Shown here: piece by piece, positions 27,901 through 35,575 of the stretch
Layout: the number at the start of each line of letters is the position of its first letter
How positions within the stretch are numbered: position 1 is the first letter of the stretch
NCBI GenBank assembly: GCA_023238725.1
Contig: CM041533.1
Coordinates: 22,472,176-22,536,175, forward strand
From: Scortum barcoo
Taxonomy: Eukaryota; Chordata; Actinopteri; Centrarchiformes; Terapontidae
DNA: 64,000 nt
Direction: 5' to 3'
Translations under genes and position numbers: made by a program
The notes under the pieces: model-generated
Told to the model about the DNA's origin: nothing
What the model saw: the letters and a program-made list of their open reading frames with translations, nothing else
Databases searched by the model: none

Positions 27901-30900
27901 TGGGGTGAAGACGAGATATATTTGAATCTAATTAATGGTATTTTGGGGCAAAATAGAAGTCCTGGTAAATGATTTTCAGTGAGAAATATACTGTGTTCCC
28001 TTCAAATACTATTTTTACAGAGGACTGATAACTTTGTCACATGGTGCAACGACAATGACCTGAACCTTAATATCAGCAAACCAATCAGCTTGTGGTGAAC
28101 TGCAAGAGGACCAGGAGGCTGCCTGTCCTGGTCATCACACAGAGAAAGGAAGTAAAAGGCAGGACTAATAAAAGTATTGTGGGGTCCAAATGTGTTTAAA
28201 AAAGGACAATATCATGTCAAAATGAAGTAGACCTTTGAATTAGATATTCAAGTGAAATTTTGTCATTAGTGTATGGATTTATTTATGGTGTAAAACATTT
28301 TTTGAGGTCATGGTGACCTTTGACCACCAAATTCTCATCAGTTCATTTTTGAGTCCAAGTGGATGTTAGTGCCAAATTTGAAGAAATTTCCTCACAGCTT
28401 TCCTCAGATGTTGTGTTCCAAAGGAAACAATGGGTGGACAGACGAAAACATAAAGCCTCTGGCCACAGCTATCACCGACCTGGAGGCAAAAAAAAGTAGG
28501 TGACCAGTCTAATCAATCCATTTGAAGGTTTTTAATAGAAAGGTCCTGGCTCTTTATATTCTGTTGTAATTAAGTCATTTTAAATGGAGTTGGATGCAAT
28601 ATTTATATTTGACAGTCATGCTAAGGTAGGCCTGTGTTAAATAAGTAAAGCCAATTCAATTCATTATATTTATATATATACACTGCTCAAAAAAATAAAA
28701 GGAACACTAAAATAACACATCCTAGATCTGAATGAATGAAATGTTCTTATTAAATACTTTGTTCTTTACATAGTTGAATGTGCTGACAACAAAATCACAC
28801 AAAAATTATCAAAGGAAATCAAATTTATTAACCCATGGAGGTCTGGATTTGGAGTCACACTCAAAATTAAAGTGGAAAAACACACTACAGGCTGATCCAA
28901 CTTTGATGTAATGTCCTTAAAACAAGTCAAAATGAGGCTCAGTAGTGTGTGTGGCCTCCACGTGCCTGTGTGGCCTCCCTACAACGCCTTGGCATGCTCC
29001 TGATGAGGTGGTGGATGGTCTCCTGAGGGATCTCCTCCCAGACCTGACTAAAGCATCCGCCAACTGCTGGACAGTCTCAGGGTAACGTAAGCAGGTGGAT
29101 GGAGCGAGACATGATGTCCCAGATGTGCTCAATTGGATTCAGGTCTGGCGAACGGGCGGGCCAGTCCATAGCATCAATGCCTTCGTCTTGCAGGAACTGC
29201 TGACACACTCCAGCCACATGAGGTCTAGCACTGTCTTGCATTAGGAGGAACCCAGGGCCAACCGCACAGCATATGGTCTCACAAGGGGTCTGAGGATCTC
29301 ATCTCGGTACCTAATGGCAGTCAGGCTACCTCTGGCGAGCACATGGAGGGCTGTGCGGCCCCCCAAAGAAATGCCACCCCACACCATTACTGACCCACTG
29401 CCAAACCGGTCATGCTGGAGGATGTTGCAGGCAGCAGAACGTTCTCCACGGCGTCTCCAGACTCTGTCACGTCTGTCACATGTGCTCAGTGTGAACCTGC
29501 TTTCATCTGTTAAGAGCACAGGGCGCCAGTGGCGAATTTGCCAATCTTGGTGTTCTCTGGCAAATGCCAAACGTCCTGCACGGTGTTGGGCTGTAAGCAC
29601 AACCCCCACCTGTGGACGACGGGCCCTCATACCACCCTCATGGAGACTGTTTCTGACCGTTTGAGCAGACACATGCACATTTGTGGCCTGCTTGAGGTCA
29701 TTTGCAGGGCTCTGGCAGTGCTCCTCCTGTTCCTCCTCGCACAAAGGCGGAGGTAGCGGTCCTGCTGCTGGGTTGTTGCCCTCCTACGGCCTCCTCCACG
29801 TCTCCTGATGTACTGGCCTGTCTCCTGGTAGCGCCTCCATGCTCTGGACACTACGCTGACAGACACAGCAAACCTTCTTGCCACAGCTCGCATTGATGTG
29901 CCATCCTGGATGAGCTGCACTACCTGAGCCACTTGTGTGGGTTGTAGACTCCGTCTCATGCTACCACTAGAGTGAAAGCACCGCCAGCATTCAAAAGTGA
30001 CCAAAACATCAGCCAGAAAGCAGGAACTGAGAAGTGGTCTGTGGTCACCACCTGCAGAACCACTCCTTTATTGGGGTGTCTTGCTAATTGCCTATAATTT
30101 CCACCTGTTGTCTATTCCATTTGCACAACAGCATGTGAAATTGATTGTCAATCAGTGTTGCTTCCTAAGTGGACAGTTTGATTTCACAGAAGTGTGATTG
30201 ACTTGGAGTTACATTGTGTTGTTTAAGTGTTCCCTTTATTTTTTTAAGCAGTGTATGATCAGTTAAATCTAAAGATCCATCAAAGGTTCAAGGAAAGGTT
30301 TCTGACATTCTCATTTGAAATTCTTTTTTCTTACTTCGCTTCAGACAAACACACACACACACATACACACACACACACACACATACGGATACACACAGCT
30401 GCATTCATAATCACACTTGCACGCACACAGATACGGTACAGTATGTAAAGTATCCCGGGTTGGGTTCAGACGACGCAACTCGACACCCGACTACGAGACA
30501 GTTGCACAGAACCGGACGCTCTGTTTAGAGGGTTACCACGCAACACCTCTCCGAGCTTTGATTTTTAACTGGCTGGAGTAAATAGCGCCGATACACGCGC
30601 TTTTTATTTCGTAGGCTCGAGTTACTCGCCCCCACGTTTATCTATAGATTTACGTGACATATGCTAACTCCCATCCTGTTCACACCTCCTTCACTCCAGC
30701 GTGTGTGTGTATGTGTGTTTTAGAGTTTACGCAAGCACATTTGTATTTCTTATCTGTGTTGGAAAGTTTTTTTTGGACGCATTGGCGGTGGAATTAGGTA
30801 CAGTGTAAAATATACTGCGGCCTAAAGACACCGCTTAACCATCAGCCAACACACACGTAAACCTGCAGCGTTTCAAAGGGAAGGCGAGCCTCCACAGAAA

Positions 30901-31077
30901 CATACAGGAAACCAACCGTTTCCCTTGAACGTCGGCTTCAGCATTTGTGTGTGCATGCTCTTATCTGTTCACATGGATCTATGGTTGCCTCCCTACAGCT
31001 GCAACCTTTCCCGTCTGACTCATTTTGATAACTCAGTGGCTGTGAATGCACAACTTTGTATCCATTACTGTATAGAA

Positions 31078-31116
<39 letters not shown>

Positions 31117-31618
31117 AACCATCTACCAAGGCCAGTGTCTGTCGCGCAGGTGTGAAGGTGTGAAGGAAATGAAACCGCTTCCAAACGCTTAAGCATGTGT
31201 GTGTGTGTGTGACCTTGTGTGCCTGTGAAAGTGGGTGTGTGTGAGAAGTTGTACACACACACACCCACACACACTGTCTGATATTGAACATCTCACACTA
31301 TCGCGTTACATACATTAAACTGAGTTTCGGAGTTCGGTTGTTTGTGTGTGAACGTTCGCTTTGTTTAGATTTTATGAAATATCTGTTTCATTTTTCAAAC
31401 GTTCAAGACATCACTTTTAAAATCAAAGATCATGATGAAAATTTTCTTTATCTTTTTTTGAGTGGTTTGAGGGGGGGTCACCTGAGAGGACAGAGGGTCA
31501 GAGGTGGGGAGAGGCAGCGGATAGGGGGGTAACTGGTTATTACAGGATCCAGAGAGCAGGACAGATGGTTGACATTGGTCAGGGTTACAGAAAGGCTGTA
31601 AAAGAGCTATGGAAAACC

Positions 31619-31649
<31 letters not shown>

Positions 31650-32181
31650 AGAGACTTAAGCACGTATACACACTCTCCCATATACACACTTACACTCATG
31701 CAATCATGCACATTTTGCCGTGGGTGATGAGAGGAAAGGGTTGAAGCAGAAGAAGAAACACACTCGGGAAAGAAAGGTAGAATTTGGGATTGTTCACTGT
31801 GCACAACTTCTTTCACAACAGACATCTTCAATTTCAGTCAGTTCTCTTTAATCAATTTTATTATTTTAATCAAATAAATTCCAGGATGCCACAAACTACT
31901 ATCCCTCGGTAAAAATCAGCAACTCATCCCGAACCCAAATGTTTCCAAAACATACTCTAAAAAGAAAAAAGCATGATCGATTTCTCTTTTATGTGAGCCC
32001 ACCGATGTATTTTTTTGTAAGTATTTCATTTCCAACTCACAATCTCAAAGTCGTGGACCTCCACGGCCTCGTCCGCCCCGCTGCCTGTGCTGAATCTCTC
32101 CATGTTGTTGGCCGTGTCGATCTCCATCGCACCCTCCTCCACTTTGCCATTGATGCTCATGCTGTAGTGGACATTGTAGAC

Positions 32182-32229
<48 letters not shown>

Positions 32230-33803
32230 ACACAAGGTTTCAGACTGGCATGCAAGGTATGAGTCCCGAGAGTCACCCCACCCCCAGCCCTCTCTCTTTC
32301 AACACTCCTCCTCACCCTCCTTCTCCAATCTCACCCCATGACTTTTTCCTCACATTCAGACCTCTATTTTCAGGATTTCTCTTTCAGACACGCACATTCA
32401 TTTCAGCTTGGTCAGAAGAACACAATCCGCACAGCTCTGGGTGATGATGACCCTTCTACAGAGCCGTTTCATCATGTCTTAATAGCATTTTCTAACTTCA
32501 TATTGGAAAAAAAACACTCCGAAAGCTACATTTTCCCTGTCATCTCTTACACCTCTTGCCCCTGGAGCATCAGCCGGACCAAAGAGCCCCCCTCCCCCCC
32601 CTGCTCAGATCCTCCAAAACACACACACACAGACACACAACGACTCCATTCACCAAGCAGACTGTACCATGGAGCTGCAGGGTTTAATTTACATTTTACT
32701 GTTTGCCTACACTGCAAAAATAGAGTCCATCTCTGAAAATTTACTCTCCTTTTAATCCAAACACATTAACCACTCACAACTTAATTTCACTTGTTTCCAA
32801 TTCAAGACAGCTTTTTTTCCAAGAATTTCTTCAGTCAAGTGACATTATTTTCACAGGGTGTGAGTGTGAGAGCAGTTTTCTTCTTTGGTAGTGCCACTTG
32901 TTTTAGAAAAGTTTTAGAGAGCGAAACTACAGTGGAACAAAGGGAATTCTCTATAGCAGATCAGACTGCATTTGATTTGTGACTGAGCGCTCTGAGGGGC
33001 TATACGAAGCTTATTTGGGTGGCTAGGGGATCTAAACCTCACACTCAGCCTGGTTTGTAAAAAAAGAAAAGCACGGCACAGGTTAGTCATGTTTTCTAAG
33101 AAAAAAAAGTGTACTGTAACATATCACAATCATATAAAATGGTGTTAGACTAGTTTTCTCTTGTATCATTTCTTAATGAAACATCTAATGTGCATCACCA
33201 GTGAACATATTAGTAAAACCAAGCTGCAGAGACTAAACTGGTGTTGTGGTGAAGTGCACCTTTGTGAACAATGTTGGAGGTGAAAGCTGTCTTTAGGATG
33301 TAACTGCAGCTATTAACAACATTGCAAAGTTAATCTGAAGCCTCACGTGTTTCTCATTGTTGTTCCAGAAGTAGAAAGCTCCGGCGGCCCCCAGCAGCAG
33401 CAGCAGGGCCCCGGCAATGAGCACCGCGATGCCGGACTTCAGGAGGCGGCCGGTGGCGGCGGGCTTCACGGCCACGGTGGAGTACGCCTGCCGTGGGAGA
33501 ATCACACCACACCAGTGACAACATGTCCACGTATCCGACATCAGGTGACACAGGAGCTGCACCCTTAAAACCCCACAGTGATCAGTGACAGAGGAGCTCC
33601 AGTGTCATCAAACACACACGTACCCACAGCAGGCAGATATCATATATATATATATATATATATGTCAGAGCTCTGTAAGACGGGATAACACAAACACACA
33701 CTCAGCTGGACTGTCCTGTACGAGAACTCACCGGAGGCATGAACTGCTGCAGGTCCTCTGGTCCTGCTGAGGCGATCGGTACTTTCTCTGAGCTCCCGGC
33801 CAT
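7817..33803 (-). CDS. cnmd: Chondromodulin (LECT1), seven coding exons
   Basis: CNMD is a cartilage type II membrane glycoprotein whose secreted C-terminal part blocks angiogenesis and supports chondrocyte growth. Coding exons in transcript order are 33803-33732, 33487-33347, 32181-32041, 11663-11550, 9412-9262, 8839-8727 and 8041-7817 (stop TAG). All have GT-AG junctions and together give 318 residues (human 334). Residues 1-24 are cytosolic (MAGSSEKVPIASAGPEDLQ...). A transmembrane helix lies near 39-65 (GIAVLIAGALLLLLGAAGAF). The BRICHOS region spans about 72-206, with GITGIRFSGGEKCYI and LCGDLPIFWL. A furin-type site RQRR is at 217-220. The mature domain has the CC...C...C...C pattern and ends in PCKWWMARILGLV. 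No N-glycosylation sequon is seen in the mature part. Exons 2 and 3 occur a second time at 13632-13492 and 12324-12184; either pair joins in frame. Neighbours match human synteny. Confidence 0.95.
8042..8726 (-). other. cnmd: cnmd intron 6
   Basis: Intron between the exon with the furin-type site and the last exon. Donor GTGAGT is at 8726-8721, and the acceptor is a pyrimidine-rich tract ending in CAG just above 8041. It is G-rich on the + strand at 8270-8440. No other feature is recognised. Confidence 0.8.
10206..10322. repeat. Two-copy tandem repeat, period 66 bp
   Basis: The unit begins GCACAAACGTGAA at 10206 and again at 10272. It continues with GATCATTTATGAGGCAAAGA in copy 1 and GATCTTTTATGAGGCAGAGA in copy 2, and both have GAGAGGCAATAA. 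A few substitutions separate the copies, so this is a moderately old local duplication within a cnmd intron. Confidence 0.85.
11205..11420 (-). repeat. Teleost dispersed repeat (AAAGGAATAGTT family), reverse copy
   Basis: On the - strand this reads from CCTTTAAAGGAATAGTTTGC through GCATAAAGACTGGAAA. That is the order seen in the fuller + strand copy at 53945-54360 (AAAGGAATAGTACAAC, then CAGCATAAAGATATAAACAG). The family is widespread in spiny-rayed fish genomes in my recollection. It codes for nothing visible. Confidence 0.6.
12184..12324 (-). CDS. cnmd: Extra copy of cnmd exon 3 (BRICHOS start)
   Basis: It encodes 47 residues from VYNVHYSMSINGKVEEG to EVHDFEI, identical to 32041-32181. It is flanked by an intact acceptor (CAG) and donor (GTGAGT) on the - strand and is phase 0 at both ends. 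This copy lies only 0.5 kb from exon 4 (11663-11550), a normal intron size for a compact fish gene. It could be the exon actually spliced, with the other copy redundant, or both may be one exon seen twice by the assembler. Confidence 0.8.
13492..13632 (-). CDS. cnmd: Extra copy of cnmd exon 2 (transmembrane segment)
   Basis: It encodes the 47 residues from AYSTVAVKPAATGRLLKSG to WNNNEKH, including the membrane helix, and is identical to 33347-33487. Splice sites are intact and both ends are phase 0. The exon 1 that should follow within about 250 bases is missing, because the 500-N gap begins 39 bases away. Confidence 0.8.
13672..14171. other. Assembly gap of exactly 500 N
   Basis: A run of 500 undetermined bases. 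The round number suggests a placeholder of unknown true size joining two contigs. A run of ten G follows at 14172-14181, a typical weak contig end. Any frame drawn across this block is meaningless. Confidence 1.
18255..18480. promoter_or_regulatory. Candidate regulatory island: octamer plus palindromic E-box
   Basis: A repeat-free stretch in an AT-rich region. It contains ATTTGCAT (reverse octamer, 18272-18279) and, 72 bases on, CCACGTGG (18351-18358, palindromic E-box) next to GACGTGA. POU-family factors bind octamers and bHLH factors bind CACGTG. Function is inferred only from site content; no conservation can be checked here. Confidence 0.25.
19950..20350. repeat. Dispersed repeat with CATGAGAAAGTTTCAC palindromic units
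   Basis: The motif GCTCATGAGAAAGTTTCACA at 19995-20014 recurs at 20277-20320 as GAGCATGAGAAAGTTTCACG followed by GTGCTCATGAGAAAGTTAC. The units contain self-complementary GAGCATG/CATGCTC segments. A T-run and GTCCCGTTAGGGGCTCCATA follow the second copy, which looks like the end of a teleost non-autonomous repeat. Boundaries are approximate. Confidence 0.45.
24000..24270. repeat. Degenerate DNA-transposon-like fragment
   Basis: It starts AGGGATGGGTATCG and then ATACCGCTTATTAGAGGC, similar to the terminal sequence of the insertion ending at 4130. It continues with a GC-rich block holding the imperfect palindrome CACGGGATTCC / GATTCCCGTG (about 24099-24124). This resembles hAT-type fish elements, but no coding remnant or second terminus is seen. 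Confidence 0.35.
24442..24454 (+). promoter_or_regulatory. Perfect DR1 nuclear-receptor element
   Basis: AGGTCA-A-AGGTCA is two consensus half sites as a direct repeat with a one-base spacer, the class bound by RXR heterodimers, HNF4 and COUP-TF. An exact 13-base match is unlikely by chance in 64 kb. No gene start is recognised nearby, so a target is unknown. Confidence 0.4.
24921..24955. repeat. (CA)n microsatellite cluster
   Basis: A pure CA run lies within a 24600-25020 cluster of CA and GT tracts, with GT runs at 24738-24782 and 24993-25015. Opposed CA and GT blocks could pair as hairpins. Confidence 0.9.
25060..25225. promoter_or_regulatory. Promoter-like island with opposed CCAAT boxes
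   Basis: A GC-rich, CpG-containing island in AT-rich surroundings. ATTGG (25079-25083) and CCAATCA (25201-25207) face each other about 120 bases apart. Between them lie GGCCGGCCGG and TGTCAATCA (25153-25161, a PBX/HOX-like site). Opposed CCAAT boxes are common in bidirectional promoters and enhancers. I recognise no exon on either side. Confidence 0.25.
26535..26670 (-). repeat. tRNA-derived SINE, degenerate
   Basis: On the - strand it begins with a Pol III A-box-like TAGCTCAGCAGG (26656-26645) followed by a decayed B box. The SINE body then reads AACAAGACAGTGAATCCCAA and ATTGCTCCCAGTGG, which I recognise from common teleost tRNA-derived SINEs. No target-site duplication was resolved. Confidence 0.6.
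28027..28150 (+). pseudogene. LINE reverse-transcriptase relic (L2/Rex-like)
   Basis: Translation from 28027 gives DNFVTWCNDNDLNLNISK. After a 1-base loss, translation from 28089 gives LVVNCKRTRRLPVLVI. Together these match the part of non-LTR retrotransposon reverse transcriptases that follows the active site (WCNDNDL-LNISKTKELVVD pattern in teleost L2/Rex-type LINEs). Only about 40 residues survive. It is a dead fragment, 0.5 kb upstream of the Tc1 insertion. Confidence 0.6.
28300..28490 (+). repeat. Teleost dispersed repeat (GTGACCTTTGACCACC family)
   Basis: Recognised by TGGTGACCTTTGACCACCAA, then GTGCCAAATTTGAAGAAATT, and near the end GGACAGACGAAAACATAAAG and CTCTGGCCACAGCTATCACC. It may be the 3' part of the same retroelement as the preceding relic, but continuity is not shown. 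Confidence 0.55.
28681..30253 (-). mobile_element. Tc1/mariner transposon, complete ends, dead transposase
   Basis: The element is 1573 bp and flanked by TA on both sides (28679-28680 and 30254-30255), the Tc1/mariner target duplication. Terminal inverted repeats of about 28 bp begin CACTGCTCAAAAAAATAAAA at the left. At the right end, read inverted, they begin CACTGCTTAAAAAAATAAAG. A single transposase gene lies on the - strand and is broken by frameshifts. It resembles the Tc1 lineage shared by teleosts and lampreys. Intact ends mean it could still be mobilised in trans by a related enzyme. Confidence 0.95.
28939..29959 (-). pseudogene. Tc1 transposase, frameshifted
   Basis: The start ATG is at 29959-29957 (MRRSLQPTQVAQVVQLIQDG) and the expected stop TGA at 28941-28939. 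The N-terminal paired-like helix-turn-helix is readable (SMRAVARRFAVSVSVVSRAW). In a second frame follows the catalytic part, including LLTDESRF (first Asp of DDE) and GSVMVWGGISLGG. Further shifted frames hold the second Asp region and SPDLNPIEH (final Glu). Single-base losses near 29700, 29268 and 29048, and another disruption near 29100, break the frame. No functional enzyme can be made. Confidence 0.9.
30256..31985. other. Unassigned sequence between Tc1 and cnmd copy B
   Basis: Microsatellite-rich: CA at 30348-30383, GT at 31081-31113, GT at 31198-31211 and GT at 31624-31649. No gene is recognised. It ends at the sharp junction (31985/31986) where the cnmd duplicate begins. Confidence 0.6.
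31986..33526. repeat. Copy B of the 1.54-kb duplicated segment (cnmd exons 2-3)
   Basis: It matches 12129-13671. Copy B is continuous with intron 1 and exon 1 of cnmd on its right, so it is the copy physically linked to the gene start. Its left flank is not the sequence found beside copy A. Confidence 0.95.
33642..33663. repeat. (AT)n microsatellite in cnmd intron 1
   Basis: A short AT run inside the 244-base intron between exons 1 and 2. Confidence 0.9.
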
Positions 33804-33843
33804 GACTGCAGCCAAACACCTGAGGAAACCCCACTCCACTAAA

Positions 33844-33883
<40 letters not shown>

Positions 33884-34300
33884 CCCCCTCCTCCCCCCTC
33901 TCTGAGGAGGATGGACACTCATTCACAGCAGCTCGTGTTTCATGCTGAGGTGCTCAGACTGGTGACTTCAGATAAAGACACATTATGAGCAGCCACTAAT
34001 TAAAGCCAAAAGTTGAGGTTCTTTCCCAGCAAAGCATTCATCGTTTCTTGCTTTTGAACATCACGTGGGCAGCTCATGCAACTTCCATGAGTTTGATTCC
34101 TGCTCTGATCCTCAGGATTTCAGTTCATTAAGCTGTGAGACTAAGACTAAGATCTGTTAAGGAAGGTGGCGACGACAGGGCGGGGCTGTCTCCTCGGATC
34201 ACCTCTGCACACACACCCCTCCCTTCCTCTCTCTCTCTCTCTCTCTCTCAATGCCTCCACAGACGGCTGAGAGGTCAAAGGTGACTCTGGCGGAATGTCC
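33804..34300 (-). promoter_or_regulatory. cnmd: cnmd 5' UTR and proximal promoter region
   Basis: The start codon at 33803-33801 sits in the context GTCATGGCC. Just upstream is a CT run (33847-33880; GA on the sense strand), a second CT run at 34228-34249, and a DR1-like site AGGTCA-A-AGGTGA at 34272-34284. No clear TATA box is seen. The transcription start was not located. Confidence 0.4.
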
Positions 34301-35030
34301 CGTGTGTTCTCCAGCAGACAGTATGTTTACATGTTTACATTCCTCTGTATGTCTTCTATATGTGGCTGTTATGAAAAATGCCCTGAACCCATGAATGATA
34401 ATGATGGGGGGTTAGGGGGGTGTATTACGTAAGGGGTGCAGCGCGCGCACATTTGGCAGTTAGACAAAAAAACATCCTGACAGGATGGCAGGAGGATTTT
34501 CTCTCAAGGACTTCATGCTCTCTGACAAAAGTCACCTGCGTCTGTATCAGACTTCTCCCCACTCAGATGTCGTCCTGTGAACGTGAGCGTGTTTCTGGAG
34601 GATGACAGTAAAACGCGCCTTTACGCACAGTCACTCTCATCACGTCTCATCTCTGCGCGCGTGTCCGGCGGCAAAATGATTTAATGTTCAGGACACCTGA
34701 GCAGAGCTGTCATTGTCGTGTTAACACGCGGGGAGTAAACTGCAGTTATCGCCTCCACTGGGAAAGAGACTTAACTACGGAGGGCTCCTCGCGCTTGATA
34801 TGCACGAGATGACAGAGCGAGCTGCTGGAAATCCTTGGCGTCCGCTCTGGCAACTCACCAGCAAGCCCGTATTCACAAAAGAAAAAACCAAACTGACCTT
34901 CTTCGGCGGGCTGCAAGGACAGAGGCTCAGCACTGCATTAACAGCGACGCCTGTTGGCTCCTCACCGTCCTGACTGACGCTCCACAAACATCCTGCTCAC
35001 CTGGCTCAGCATCTTTTTCACACAACACAC
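34301..35030. other. cnmd-pcdh8 intergenic spacer
   Basis: Unique-looking sequence with no gene. A CpG-bearing stretch lies at 34430-34830 (for example GCAGCGCGCGCACA). It may hold distal promoter elements of cnmd, whose start lies on the low side. Confidence 0.5.
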
Positions 35031-35054
35031 TGACTCACTTTCTCAGAACAGTAT

Positions 35055-35575
35055 TTCAAAGTTTATTTTCACCCTCAGCATATTGTGATGATAAAAAAAA
35101 AATCTGTACAATTACTTATTATTGCATTCAAATCGCTTCGTACATCATTATCAACTTGATACATTGTGGGTCACCGGCCCTCAAACTGCACAGTTTCTGG
35201 GGCCATTTTAAATAGTCAGCGTGCGTAAAGATCAATAATACAATACAATTCATATTTACATATCTTTGCTTATTTATTACTCTTATAAAAAAATAAACTC
35301 TAATCTCTGTATGTACAAAACTTGCATATGATACACTTCATGTCCAGCAAAATGTCTCAAGTGTGATTGAATGGACATCAAATGTGTCTCTTTACAATAA
35401 AACAAAAACACACAAATATTAGATCATAAACTTATAGATGCACACTCTCCACGGCGACAGATAACTTCAAAAAGTTACATTATTCTCATTGTCAATGAAT
35501 CATAAATTAAAACTTTGAATACACTATACATGTCTTTGAGAGTGAGCTTCAGTGTGTGTGCGTGCGGTGTCTGGT
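35055..35575 (-). other. pcdh8: pcdh8 3' UTR with two poly(A) signals and Pumilio-type sites
   Basis: AT-rich sequence after the pcdh8 stop. On the - strand, AATAAA occurs at 35278-35273 and 35067-35062. Two matches to the Pumilio element UGUANAUA occur: UGUACAUA (35317-35310) and UGUAAAUA (35260-35253). The first lies within the transcript whichever poly(A) signal is used. Confidence 0.55.

Noticed and set aside
12129..31985. Simple tandem duplication of a 19.9-kb unit
   Set aside because: The sequence 14172-31985 does not recur after copy B (33527 onward is cnmd exon 1 and then pcdh8), as a tandem duplication would need.
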